From the NCBI GenBank assembly GCA_914767715.1, contig OU612065.1:38440001-38504000 (forward strand): 64,000 nucleotides of DNA, given 5' to 3'. Both the position numbers and the translations under genes were made by a program. A model generated the notes under the pieces. The model was not told where the DNA came from. It made no database searches and saw nothing but the letters and a program-made list of their open reading frames with translations. The stretch comes from Membranipora membranacea (taxonomy: Eukaryota; Bryozoa; Gymnolaemata; Cheilostomatida; Membraniporidae). Below, in pieces: positions 1 to 14,600 of this stretch (position 1 is the first letter of the stretch; the number at the start of each line of letters is the position of its first letter).

Positions 1-1918
1 GGAGTTACAATAGGTATGCAAAGCCGATATCCATGATCAGGTGCATTGGCAAAGTACATCGCTATGGTAGAACTCTAAATGCTTTAATACCCCTGCTATT
101 ACTATTTACTCATTATAGTTATCTCTGAAGATTACGAACAAGCCATGACATGTATCATTGACCAATATTGACAAACTTGAGTACCGTAGATCCATAAACT
201 ACTCACTTTTCATCGAAATAAGATAATAGAAATATTAGTCCTAAACAGTTAGCACGCCTGTAGATAGGAATCTCCTGCTTAAACCCAAAAGACTAGGTCC
301 TTAGTTACACTACTACTTAGTTAGACTACATTGTGACTGGCTAGTTGCTGGAGTCGATTGAGAATGGCTTATGGAGGGATATGGCTAAGTGGAACCTGGT
401 CATAACTGGGTTTGATGTATCAATTAGCTTGGGCGAGTATTGAGCACTATCTTAGCATTTGATTGATATCGTTCATAGAAGAATTGACGAAATAACTTCT
501 CTCATAGATGTTAAAATGATTCATTCAATGTACAATCGTGGATGTGCAAGCTCAAAAGTGGCCTTACATAGCTGTCTTTGCCTGTGTGTGTATGATTGAG
601 CGCATATCAAGATGAGTGATAGTAAGCACGAGAATCTTTGGGTCTTGTTAAAGCAGTCCTAAGCTTAATTAGCCTACCCATATGGTGTAGCATGCCTTTC
701 CATTATACTCTGCTAACCGTCACCTTCAAAAGTTGGTGAATTGTTAGTGACTCACTCTGGATGAATCTGGTTTTTGCACCAGCCAGCATATGGTCTTTCA
801 AGTCAGAGGAAAACAGCTGAACGGAGGGAAAAAAGTTTTAAAAAAAGGTTGATTGCACCAGCATCCTTGCTGTTTGAAAGATTGAAAAAAAGGATCTTTT
901 TGTACCAGCTGCATTGCCACTGTAGACTTATTAAACTTAAATGTCTTTCATTTATCAGAGCATCCAGTCAAGAAGTATGTTTTTTTTCTGCCCACTGATA
1001 ACAGGAACAAGCTCAAGCCTGCAGTACATTGAGGAAGTTAGAATTTGAGCAATCAGTATTACATCTGTGAACGAGGCTGGCTGTGACTGATTGTTCCTAA
1101 CCACACTCAGCTAGCCCTTACTTCCTGTTGTGATTGTCCCATACAAGTCTTCACAAGTAATCTATTTTGTTCCTTTATTGATATGCAGGACTTGTGAATG
1201 TTGACACTTTGAAACACAACAGAGGTATAAGGAAGCCGTTCAGAAGAAGGTTAGGTGGGCCAACTAGTAACATTAGCAGCTGTATCCGTTGTAAGTACTC
1301 AATGCTTACAATCCAGCAGGTTTCTATATGACTATATATGCTAAAATGCTTCTTTCTATCACTCGTAAAGAGAGCATCAAAAAAGGTCGCTTTTGCATAC
1401 TCTCTCAATACTTGCTTACCAATCCATCGTGAAATATGTTCCTTATAATACCGTGCAGTTATAATCATTTTATAGCTTACTGTGCAAAAAATAATTTGTG
1501 ATACACAATGGTTAAATATTCAGTTCTGATAATGAGTTGTGTTTTTATATACAAATAATTTTTTGAAGAGTGACAACTATACACTATGTACAGTATACTT
1601 CCGCCCAGTTCTTGTTATAACATGAGTTGGAGTTCAATCCTTGACTCAATACTAAGTGTCTGTTGAAAACTGTGTCAGTGTAATGAACCTGTTCATTTTA
1701 GCTAAATTTAGCCCATCTTTTGTTTGATTGTCCTAGTTAATGTCTTGAGAGGTTGCCATTTCTGAAGTTGCCCTTTCTGAATATGCATATTATAGTATAA
1801 TTACTACCTTATCCACTTCAAATTGCACTGTTTAATCACTGCCTGCATCAATTGTAGAGAGACAGTGTTGGTATGAGACGATAATTTATCGCAGTGTGTC
1901 TCAGGTCAATGTCATTGG
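1..1918. other. 5' flank of the p85 gene, no gene recognised
   Basis: I see no convincing coding exon here. Short open frames exist but have no recognisable domain and no phase-compatible splice partners. An in-frame TGA at 1874-1876 lies upstream of the p85 start codon. A possible acceptor (tgtctcag, ending 1903) could mean the first coding exon is preceded by a spliced 5' UTR exon. The promoter cannot be placed. Confidence 0.5.
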
Positions 1919-2605
1919 ATGAAATCGGAGATGGCGTCCAAGATATATGTGTATCGGGCTATGTATGAGTATGCCCCATCTATAGGATCTGAGGCAATCG
2001 TTCTCACTCAAGGTAGGATGCCTGTACTACTTTTGTATTTTACTACTACTGCTAATGTCAATTCATATCAATGCAGTTTGAAAGATAACATTATATTTTT
2101 ATCAGACTCGATATCTAAGTACGTTATATTTGACTGCACTAAGTTGATAATCCCGTTATCATGGAACACATAATTCAACTTCTGTGATAATATCGATAGT
2201 CAATTCATGCATGTAACTCCTTCCTCGTTCCCTCCCTATAGTTGTGTTGCTTCTTCCTCTACTTATCATAGTATCTGACTAAATGGATGCTGATGTTTGG
2301 TGCCAAAAGGTTAAAAACTGGATCCTGCCATTGTAATTAATGGAATATAAGGGGGCCAATATTTGTATGTAGCAGCCCCACAATTCAATCCACCTATTTT
2401 CAACATAAAAGTTGATCGAAAACAATCAATGCTAAATCATTTCAAATTTTAGACGATGAACTCGAAGTTGATGAACAATACATGAGTGGGAACGTGGATC
2501 ACGAGAATCCTCAAACCTGGATACGAGCTTACAACAGAAGTAGGGATGAAAGTGGACTAGTCCCTGGTAACTTCCTACAATTCATAACGATCCGCGATGC
2601 AGAAG
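1919..2605 (+). other. p85 exons 1-2: SH3 domain
   Basis: Exons 1919-2012 and 2453-2605 join in phase 1 and encode an SH3 fold: an AMYEYAP strand (ALYDY-like), an acidic DDELEVDE RT loop, the tryptophan of QTWIRAYN and the closing GLVPGNFLQ strand. This is the N-terminal position SH3 has in p85 proteins. It would bind proline-rich ligands, perhaps including the protein's own segment at residues 525-531. Confidence 0.88.
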
Positions 2606-5600
2606 GTAAAAATTCACACAATCACATAAAATCAAGACTATCACCTAGTCTATCTCCTCAGACTGCTTTCTCAAACTAACTGCCCAGACTAACTGCTCAG
2701 ACTTCCTGTCCAGACTAACTGCTCAGACTCACTCCTCAGACCTCATCAACTCAGACTCGGCTCCATCTGGTTCAAACTTGATGTATATAACTCTCCTAAC
2801 GTTGTCCATACTAATGCAGGTGTTCTCATAGTGACATGTCTCTAGGAAGGTTACATATTCAGGACCTGACTCTGTTTCCATAAGTGTGGAATAAACTCGT
2901 GATGAGTGAGCTTGATGAGGCTATGACACTGAATGTTGATCTCTGAAGTGAACGTGCTTTTCGAGATTTATACTCAACTTTTCAAGAGCACTGCTATGAG
3001 GAAGTGATGTGACTGACAGTCTGTTTGTGTCCGTAGCAGACGGACCTTGGATGAGATGCTTTTCCGGTTCACTGAGGAACATGCTTAGTGGAGTTACAAA
3101 AATTGATAAATAAAGTTTACTCAACTCACTCAGAGGGAAGATCAAGTGTAGCGTGGTCAGCTAGTTTTAAATTTAGGCTTTGATTTCTGGTAATATGTTG
3201 TGCATTTGTTTAACGTTTAAGGATAATCATGGCATCATATGATTTAGGGGTGACTTCACTTAGCATGATGGCTAATGCTTGATGCAGAGAACACAACTTA
3301 AATCTATTGACCTGAGTTGCTTGTCGAAGGCCGTGCAAAAATGCTGAAGCATTGACTATGTGTAAACAAGTATTTCACACATCCAGCCTGTTGCGGCCCA
3401 AAAGTTCATCAGTTTCAATAATTCCATTTCATTCAATGTGTCATTCTTAGGACACGACAAGTAGTATATGAGCCAATCGCTAATGTGATGAGGCACGCAG
3501 TGGTGGGGTGATTATGAGTCAACCTGCCGTTGTTGTAGCTCTGAGCCTCTTGGACTTTATGCTTATAATAGCCTGTCAAAACTACTCATGTTTTGTTATT
3601 GCATAGTTCGGTAATTCATGGGTCAGCAAAGAGTCAACACTGTTTTCTTATGTTGAATGGGATGATTAGAGTTATATGCTGGTAGATACAGATTGCGCTG
3701 TATATTCTGCATGCACTGGATTACCTTCTTGATTTACGTAAGGTTTTAACCTTAACAACGCTAGGCGTATTCTATGCAGTTATGGTGGTCATGTGGGTTC
3801 TGGTAATGAAGCTTGAAAGGGTTAATCACTACATTCAACTTTCCATGTGGATCATCACTCTTGTATGAGTGGAAAGTTATTTTTGACTCCCAAGGAAATC
3901 TGGCTGAGAGTTGTGACATCGGCTTTACCTTTTCTTGTTATATCTGTAACATGATATACATGTAGACCCACCCTTGGTATGATTCTCTCTCTCTCTCTAC
4001 AGGCTATGGATGGGTGTTTCACTTTGCATTGCACCACTTTAATGTAAATGCAGCTTTATTTTTGGTTACCAGATACACAGACATTATCAGGTCTTCTCAA
4101 GACTTTCCGTTGTTAGAGAAGTTGCTCTCTCTTTCTTTCTTCTCTTTAATAAACTCATCTGATATAACAGGTTATTTATAAGGATGCTGTTTGGGAGTCA
4201 TTGACAGCATTATCATAAATTCTGAATTGAGTTAACTTTTTTAATGATTAACTTAGGAGTTGTCTTCTTAATAAAAACCAGCATTACTTCCTCAACTTGT
4301 CATGAATGATGGTGATGAGATGAAACGACTCACACAATTATATAAGGGAGGGATTGGAGGAGCTGGCACATTTAACAGGCATTGTGGTATATCCTCCCTA
4401 CATACATAGTTATACATCGGTTTCAAGTCAAATGAAAAAGGGGAAAAAACAGAAATATACATCGTTCAATCTGTATTCTTTACCTTATATGTTACAAAAC
4501 AAAGTCGTGATATGAAATGACCCATCCCCTAACACCAGTGTCCTTTCGATGCCATGTCATTTCCACACACCGCACACACATGAGTAATAAACACATAGAT
4601 ATAATGTACATATTATAGGCTTGTTACTGTGTACACTTGTGAAGTGCCAGTTCAACAACTGGTAAAATCTAACATTTCCATTAAAAATAGCATTTTGCAA
4701 TGCGTTCTTATTCATTAACAGCATGCTGATATCTTGCGATAGTTCTGCCGATACCTTAGCAGTGTGGGTTAATGCCCACACAATACACTGCGACAACGAG
4801 ATAATCTTCTTTTTTTGTGTGATAACTTTGCTCTTTTCTGGACATCTACACATATTCAGAACCTGTCCTGTTTCCCTGGATTAACCTCTAACTTCTCGGA
4901 TCAAACCTCTTCCCCTGTTAACCAGACTATTTATCGATAAGAAATCACTTTGTACAGTGAATAATGAAAAATATGTTGGCAATATGAATGGGTGGTGGGG
5001 AGAAGACAAAGGAGTAGATGTGAGTCACATGTTTGATTGAGAGTGTTGAACTTTTGAGCCTCTCAAATTCCTCGTTACCAGCTGATTTTTTATCAAGCTC
5101 ATGCACTGCTCTGGTGATCCAGTGGTTTACACGCATTGAACAATGTACTTTTGTAATACAAGTTAGTTAATGTGCTCATTGTGTGTATGCCTTGTACATG
5201 GAGTAGGTACGAAAACATCAGCTGTGTAAAAACGTATTCATGCATCAAACTGTTTTATATGGAGTATGAGAAAAAAGCTGTGATTGGGAAAACATTGCAT
5301 TTGCTAGTAATCAGTGGATAAAGTTTCAATCACACACTAGGTAATGAGGTTAGATCAGTGTAATAAGTGTAATGATTAGCAGCTGCTGCTGAGCTTGTGT
5401 AGAGTAAAAATGTTATCAACATGCATTGTGCTGTTCTACTAAACGAACTGTTAGCGAGGGGTTGTTATATGAATATGGAGAGCAGGAATTCACTCCCTTG
5501 ATTCAATGCCTAGCTGATTACAAGTGAAGATAAAAATTAAGGGTTGCATTCAAGAGAGCTGGCTGCCAAGAATTTTGTGCCACGCTGAAAGAATGGCAAT

Positions 5601-8600
5601 GGAAGCAATGTTTGTGAAGTGTTGTAAAAGAAAAAATCAAAGTATTATGATGGAATTGATATGCATTTCTCAATTGAAAATTTTATGCTTTCAGGGGGAA
5701 GGGGGTTATGCCCCTCTGTGGCCCTTGGAACTACATACCTGAAATATAGAGATTGTGCTAAGATAAACGATTTGCGCTGCCTTGCAACTTCATGACATTA
5801 TATCAGATCGAAAGGTGATAGCACCAGAGACTATAGATAATTATCTATAGTCTCTGATAGCAGAACATCAGAATTAGCGATGAGGACCACTCAGTGCGTG
5901 GGCTTCAAACAAACCAACATACACAAGACAAGACAATCGCTCTAAAAACTAGCTATACTGTTGCGCAACTGCTGCTTAATAAAAACCAGAACCCCCAGGG
6001 GTCACAAGTTAATCATTGCAAGTGATGCCTGTGAATGGTCGCAAGTGAAAAAAGTATCAAAGACTAAATAACAGTATAGGCTACAGTTACGCCATGTACT
6101 ACTAGTGGAGATCCGCTTGGTACAGCCAGTATAGATTCATCTACCATACATCTCATTTTGAGATGTTAAATGGTTGGCAGGAGTCCAGCAGAGTTAAAGC
6201 AATGCCTACAGGAAAATATCGAAATGTCGTAACAGTGAAATAGCGTAATGAAATAGCCAGGTTACTGAATACTGATATAGATAAATTTGATGTGCACATC
6301 CTGTTGGATGAGAACATTTTCCTTTCATGGAATTCAATTGGCAGAGATGAGCTTTCCTTTGGCATCTGAATCAATTATAGTTGGGTGATCCAAGGAAGCA
6401 AAAAATGTATCTGTACTGCTTCTCTTAGTGATTTGGAGGGGATCCAAGATGTTCCATTTGAATGCAGTTTCGTTACTTATTGATGTGAGTTTAACTGTAT
6501 CCATCGCCAAAATCTCAGCTGTACTGTACATACTGTTACAATGTGGAAAATTAGACTTTCTGGCCTAGTCGCCAGACAAAGGTCACACTTTATAGGGAGG
6601 AATGAAGACCTGCAAGCCAAACCAGGGTATCTTGTAATGGTCCCTTTGATCTCCCCATATGTGTATTAAGTCGCTTTAGCCAATTTTAAAATCATAATGA
6701 CTGGTAAAGCTGACAATCATTGATTTTGGATCATCTACTCTCAAGTTGAGGACATTTTCATGCGCAATTCTACATGCAATCCGCCTCTATGTCTTATTGT
6801 ACAGTGAGTCAGAAGGCTGAAGTAAATCTTAGATAACATCAAACCAGTATAATACCAATTAAATATTCTGTGGAATGAACCAGTGGAAAATAAATATGGA
6901 AGACAGTTTCTTGGAAAATCCTCCATTACACCGTTGAGACCTGAGGCAGCCTTTTGATAGCAGGAAATATAATCATTAGCGCACAGCACAGCAGTACTAA
7001 AGTCGATAAACCATCCATTTAGATCAAATAATATAGCCATTCAGCCAATCAGAGGGCGGCATTGTTGATGAAGCTTGCCACACTGCTATCAGCTAGCATT
7101 CAGAGTTATCACTGAACAGAGTCCGCACATAGGCGCAATAAAATCTCTTTGTGAAGTTTTTACACAACTAAAACATAAGAGCTGTGATGCTTGGATATTT
7201 GGACTAGGACTAGTTTTACTCTTCTATACTCTTCTTTTGTTGAGCTGCGGACTCTTAACTATAAGCATTAGGATTATATTATACTATCTATATAACATAT
7301 CCAGGTAAGCGGCTTGTCTCATTGTGTGGATAGTTTGAACCCAACAGTTGTTTTATACTCTACAGGTTCTAACCTTCTAACTGCAGAGAGTCCCAGTCTT
7401 CAATGTTTTGATAATGCTCATAATCTTGCTTGTTCCTCTGTGCCTTTTCTCTGTATACTTCCTGGGTTGCAATGAGAGCCTTGGTTTGATTCTGATGTTA
7501 ACTTTTCCCTCTGCTGCCTACTTGAGCGACAAAGATGATCGTTTTTCTTTGAGTTTGTCGGATGTGACCGGGCTTACTCGCTTAACAATTCATACTATCA
7601 ATGTACCAGGGTGAGAGGTTGGAGCTGAGAATTGGGAGTGGTAGGAGAGAGGTTGGAGACCGTTTGTTGTAACACCTTATGCCGTTCACGAGTTGATGGT
7701 CTGACTTGTGTGTACCTTGTATAATGTTGATACTTAGACCTGGTTATCCTTCAATATTAAGTTCACAGCGATAAGCCTAAGCCTTAACTTATGTTCACGC
7801 AGTGAAAACTTTGGAACTGAGGTGACATGAGTCCGCGAGTGCTTCCATCACATTACTCTCGAGTCTCGTACATGACAAAAAAAGGAGATCGGAAATTTTC
7901 TGTGGGAGCTAAGGATCTGACATTTAGATGGAATAATGATCAATATAGCATATAATTACTAGCTTGATAATATTTCGTAAAAGATTCATGCAGCCCCCAG
8001 GCAAATGTTATCTCTGCATGGCTCAGTCCTACACTCAGTTCAACATTTGGTCAGTGGCTTGTGTTTAACTTCAAATCTCGATGTCTGTCTTGGCAGCATC
8101 ACAAAGAAAGTAAAGCAAGTTAGCATAGTTGTGGTTTCTGCGGCCTTGGTTCCTTAGAGCACGTTCAGTCTGAGTATAAGTCAATGTGTGCACCGCAGTG
8201 AATCATTATTGAGATTATGTCTAAAACCGTCAGCTTGCCTCTTCATAATTGAATATTTCAGTATTTCACAACCTCACTTATCCGTAATTTCGCTGCACAA
8301 CCTGTCATATTAATGTAATATCCAAAAAGTGTCACGTCTGAGAGGGGTACCTTGGCTGGGACTGTCTTACTGATAACACACTTGTCCACTCCTCTATTAG
8401 GTCATCAATCCGTCAGATTGTCTCAGACTGACAGATGTGGTCATCAGAGCAGGCTGTCGGAGGCTAATCTATGGTCTCTATGGTAATCAAACACCAAGTA
8501 ACGAAGAGAACAATCTCGTTAGTCTGTAAAAGTTCACAGGGGACACCGTGTGATGTAATGAGATGCAAATTAAAGATCTTGATGTGTCTGGTTAACTCAT

Positions 8601-11600
8601 TTGGTCTTCTAGTCTTTTTATAGTGATGCCAACCTTCATCTTCCTAAGGCCAGTAGATCAGTTGGTTTAAATCATTTGATTTGTAGTCAGTGTTCAGAGT
8701 CACGTATAAGAAGATAGTCACGCATACAAGGAATGGAACAGGTTATCTAGATTTTTATTTTATCTTTGCATCACGCCCAACCTAGGCTGTTCTGCCTGCT
8801 CACAACACTCAGGACGGTCTATTGGAATGGAGCTGCAAAATTGGTTTGAGGATTTATATGATGAAGATAGAAGGATTGAGGGGGACTGCCTAGAGATTTG
8901 TATTGGCTGACCATCAGAAAGCTGCTGGTGTGAGAAATGGATTTTGTTGGCCCGAGTTTGCTGTTAGCCTGGGTTTGATGTTAGCCTGTATATATTGTGA
9001 TTGGAACGCTAACTTCTAATTATTCAACGCAATGAACTTTTTGACATTTTGATAATGTGATCCAGACTACTAACATTGTTATTTGTTAAGTGCTTATAAG
9101 CTGAAAAAAGCTGTGTTAGTGTTAGCTCACTGCTAGCACTGATGCATTTACTAGACACTGGGGAGTCAGGTTTTATATTACACATTACTGCCAGATTAAA
9201 AGCTACTTACGAGGTATAAGGGGGGCATGCATACCCTTCCCCTTCTTCTGCGATGACTATCGGATCTCAGGTCTAATTCTGCTTCGTTGAAGGCATTGTT
9301 CTCTGAGGCCAGCATACTCAATCATTGATTGTTACCTGTGTTTACATTAAGCTAAGCCCAAGCTAGTTGTATTTAGTCATCTTTTCACGGACTTAATCGC
9401 CTGTGGCATGGTGTTTTTTAGCTCTATTATGTGATGTGTACAGTAAAGAAGATAGGAGAAGACTGATTATTGATTGCTCCGACTAGAACTGAAGTTTTCC
9501 CTAAATCTGCATGCTAAATAACCTGAGTTAACAAATTCTCATCGCTCTAAAAAACCAGCTAGTGCAATTACACACTGAGGAATAATATCAAGCTAATAAA
9601 TAAAGAGTTTGTGTTAGATCAAGTGGACACGAGTGTCACATTATCTAGTTCTCATATTGCCTGATTAGAATTCATTTGAATTAGTTATCAGGGCTGGGCT
9701 GTGCAAGTTTCACATCGAGGTTTAGATAACAATGTGTGCACTTGGGTTTATTGAGTTTTCTTATCTCTCGGACTGGGTTGTATAAACCGCCTCAGCTCAG
9801 CTTTTTTCGGTTGCTCCTATGGCCTGACTTCTCAATGGAAGTGGGTTACTCCCTATGCTTAACTGCTTTTGTGTTTCGATGGTTCGATTTGGTCACAAGC
9901 AGTCTACCCATCGCTGCCTTAAACTGCTGCTGGAATAGAAAAGAGTTACATGAAGTTTATCATGTGTGCTAAAAGTTATAGGGTTTCAACCTCTCTCTAC
10001 AAATATTGGACTGACCAAGTTTCTGAAGTTTACTGACTTCCACCGTTATATAATATTGTATGGCTGACATTGATTGTCAATACTGACAATAGGTTAACAC
10101 CTCAACAGTTTAGCGTTACTTGTAGTTACTTACCTGTCGCTCATGTTCTTGAGGGCTTACAAGAAGAAAAGGCTAGCAGCTGATTGAAAGACCTGAACTG
10201 AACTGATTTTGTTTGCATAACCAACTAGCTAAAGGCTGACGTAATCAAGCATGGACAGAATCAGCTGTTTATTTGCCTATTAGATATTGCTGTCGACAGC
10301 GCATTTTCTGACCCCTCTAAGCCATCAAGTGGGTTGCACTTGGTAAACTTGATTGCGTTCAAAAACGATGTACAGTTACAACATATGGCGCACACACTGC
10401 CTACACACAGTGTAATGCTTTGTTAAAAAGATTGACGCAGCCGAATCTCTAGAGTGTAGATATATACCCTGGATTATCGGCAGCATTATATTAATTTACT
10501 CTTTATTTCTTTTGCAGAAATCAGCGGCTGTCATGAGTTCAAGAAAGTATATTTTGTGAAACCTGCAATGTGTCATCTTTGTAAGTATAATGTTAAAATT
10601 CCAGTCACCTTTCTCGGGGTAGGGGGATATAAGTAGGACTAACGTCACCTCATTGGGAGGGGAAGTTCGTGAGACTACAAGTCAAATGTGCTATAGGTTA
10701 ATAATCAGAGCCATGTAGTATGGTTACCTCTAACTGTTGAGTAAGTTGTCATCCAGCTATTAGAAGGGTAGGCACTGTGTCTGATGTCAAAAGAGATAGA
10801 TCACCAAGAATTCACTGCCACTCCCAGTCCCAGCTATATCAAACCGACCAAGACACATGGAAAAAAAAGGTACCCACAGCATATGAATTTTTGTAATTTA
10901 TTATTAACTGATATGAATCTGCTTGACTGAGCATTCAAGTGCCCATCAATCTCTCTACGTTGCTATAACTTCACAAAGCTTGGTACCTCTGGCTCATCTG
11001 ATGAGGGTGCATAGTCCTTTCTTCTCAATGAGCCATGCATGTTATTCAATCATCCATGTTAGTAATGTTCATTGGGTAGCCTAGTGTATGATCCCGGCCA
11101 GTTTTGCACTGCAATTAATTCTGCTATGTAGCTTCATTTGTTATGCTCAAATCGTTTCCGATCCTTGAACAATTCTTAGCGCTGACTTTTTATTGTGTAC
11201 GCTAAATGGAGGCTCTCGCCCCCACCCCCTGCTGTGTATTAATATTGAATTATTGACCTAGGATCCATGCTGTCAATTATGCAGTCCATTTATTTGATAT
11301 GTTTGAGGGTAATGTAATTTAGCTGACTCTGCTTCAGTTAGTTTTTACCCCCAGGTCCAAACTGACACTTGCGTTAAGGTGCTCATTTAGTAGATTGACT
11401 GGAGAAAAGTTCAGTACTCAATAATAGTGTTACATCCCGGCCAGTAAAACAATTACATTCCATTATCGGAAAAAGCACAAAAAATGAACAGGGATAAATA
11501 AGAGTACTGTGACCAAGAATGATCTTTTAACACAACCCTCCAGCTTTGCACCAAGTGACCCCTGTGTTGTGTGTATTAAACAGCTTGAATAGTTGGCGTA

Positions 11601-14600
11601 GTTTTGTGTAGATTTGGTGGTTTAACCAGAATGACACACAGCTCACTGAGTGCCTAGACGAGTATACCGCCTGTAAGCTTGTGGTTAGTTTAATATTATC
11701 AGTATGCACTTGGGTTTTTACAGGTCGCGACTATATCTGGGGCTCTAGTACGACACCAGGCATGAAATGTGAAGGTATGTAGTGGCATTAAACATTTTTT
11801 GGCAATGTAATACGTTTGAAAGCTGACACCAAGGATTATTATAACCTGAATCATGCTATTCAGGTATCGGGTTGATGTTACTGCCCTTTCTATGCTGGCT
11901 TTATGATTTTTATCATAAATATGTTTTGAAATTTGAGATCCAACGAGCAAGTCTACCAGTACAACATACCACCATATCCTGACAGTGATGTCAAAAACTG
12001 TCTAGGGTGTCAAAGTTGTCAACTGTACTATGCTAATTAGGTACGCGGTCAGTGCCCCTTACCTTCCCTGAAAATGACTGTGTCTCTGAAAAGATAAATA
12101 TAATCTTATTGGACACAAGGTGTAAAGATGAGAATTTACTTATAGCCTACGTGAGATATAACAGGAGTTGATGTACTCAGCCTCTCCATGCCATACAAGG
12201 TTATATTCGTATTATATATATATAGTTGGGCAAATGATAACAATGAACGTAACCTGTACAGCTTATGTGATAACGGTGGCCTTGAGCAGCTGGCCTGTTA
12301 GATAGAGACATGATATAGTACAGCCGCGGTGGAGACACTGGATAGCCGCTTAGTGCTACTAATATTAATGAAGGCAGTGCCTGGATAAAATAAAGCTATC
12401 TGCTGCCCTGGTCTGTCAATATTTGAACGTTGTACTTGTTGCGAGCTGTTACGTGAACTTTATTCATCACTGAATATCAGCTGACAATTCATAACTAGCT
12501 GTCCGGGAAAGATTTACCATTAGATGGCTTTATCATCTAACTCTCTCAGGGTTCAAGTCTCTCTCTGCAAACTGATTAGCTAGCCAATCACGTTATCATT
12601 GATTCAGTTGGCTAGGCTCAGATGATTTAGTTTAATTTCACAAGTCCCCGCACATTATTCTACACAGGGGATCATGTTCAGCATATAATCAGATAAAAGA
12701 GATTTGACTAAAAGTACTTGGAACGCTACAATAAATATTCTGGCGTCATATATTTGTTACAATGACCATTTCAGTTATTGAACTGGAGCGCTTGAGTTTT
12801 TGAACTTGTTTCACAATGCTATTGATTTATAATCTCTTAATTACGTGATGTTTTCAATGATATGACCAGTGGCAGCCGGTGATCTTATTATGAACAAAAG
12901 GAGTTAATCTTTAGCGACTCTATTTTCGATAATTTTGACCCTAATTTTGGAATAAATTATTAAGTTGAATAGGCGGCATTTTCAATATCCACCCCCCCCC
13001 CCCCCACCGCATCCTATAAACTCACCTTGTGTAACAAACATCCTATTTACTTGTAGCTTGTTCCACGTGTTATCATCCAACATGCACCGAGCTACTGAAC
13101 AATAACAACACTACCTGTCCACCTGCAGACCACGATATCGAGGAGGACACCAATGTCAAGGCCAATGTTAGCCCTCAGGTATGCATCCTCCATATATTTT
13201 ACTCTAGTGAATATTTTCATACTACAACGTTTATCGTAAACCTATACTGGTGCCAGGCGGAATGGTAACTGGAAAATTATTGAAAATTTTACACAGAGGT
13301 GGCCATATTTGTGGCCGTGAGAAACTCGGCCAATTATGCACAAAATCTAGGCTGGATAGTGCTCAGATAAGTTTAATCAGCTGTATGACCCGCTGCTGTC
13401 CAATGGAGCGTAGTCACACTTTGTAATCTGTGTCTATGGCTGCTGTGTTACAATAAGTGGTGGAGGTGAAGTGTCAGTCACTACAGGCCTACTGATGCTT
13501 TACTTTGCTATGAAGTCACCAGATGATAATAAATAGATATCAGATTACACTGGGTTACATTTTGGATGATTAAAGGCTGCTATTTTATATGCCATTGTTG
13601 ACACTATTAGCAATTGTTTGCCTAATATGTCTGGCACTGATGAGATAAGGGTTATGCTTCGGGTCAAGTCCAAAGAGAGAGAGAGAGTGAGAATTAGTTT
13701 TTTTAACTACACAATGCTGGCTCGGTAGCCACAAACCTGAGGTGTGTATATCGGTGACTGCGGAGACTGACTCTACCTTCTATCGGTGAAAGTGAGGGCA
13801 TACAGTGATATCCAGGCCAGCATCCCACAGACACTTGACCATAGCTGTCACTCTGCCAACACATCACTAAAATGTCATAATCAAAGGGAAATTAAAAAGT
13901 CAAAAGTCACCAAACTGTTTGAGATGGTGGTAGCTCCACACATAGTCTATAAAGCGATGGGTCAGATCTAACATCATCTCTAGACTAGTCAGAGAGATAG
14001 AGAGACAAGGTGACTAACTGGACACCCAGTCGAGATCTGGATACATTAACCTATTAACCTATGTTATATATGTATACAATAATCAGGATTAATGTAGTCG
14101 CCACTGCCATACCGAGAGCCTGAGTACGACTGAGTATACGGCAGGCAGAGGCTGGACCTGCAGGATTCATATGTATACCATGAGTGATTAATTGCATGCT
14201 CATATAATCATGATTATGGATATTAATTGTCATTCTGTTACATTGGCAAGATTTATTGCCAGTCATGAATTGGGAAAAAAGTATCAGTAAAGAAATGATC
14301 TCCTTCTCGTAACTGGATACTTGACTGCTGCCCTGTGAGTCTATCCTGTGTCTACCCTCGCTGTCTAAGTAGGGTGATGTTAGTGATCCGTAACTCATGG
14401 TACACCACTCATCATCATCATCATCAATAATAACGGCTCACTAGAGTTAATCGAAGTACCCTAGAGAGTAACAAAGAATCAAATCCTGATCAATTTCCTT
14501 GACAGGGATTAATCAGCTGCTCAAATTTTGGAGTTGTTGATAGAATGAGATCAGTGTCGAGTTTGAGTTATCCGCAAAACCGCATGACAATGTTGTAAAC

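Noticed and set aside
7075-7614. Two hydrophobic open frames in p85 intron 2, possible membrane proteins
   Set aside because: Short, Leu/Ile-rich by AT composition, no motif or splice partners. Probably chance.
12992-13005. C-homopolymer (also at 35660 and 36044) as a functional G-quadruplex site
   Set aside because: Simple homopolymers, often length-unstable or miscalled. No further structure supports a function.
14054-14398. Minus-strand 114-codon open frame in p85 intron 5
   Set aside because: No recognisable domain, no supporting splice sites and unusual composition. Treated as chance.
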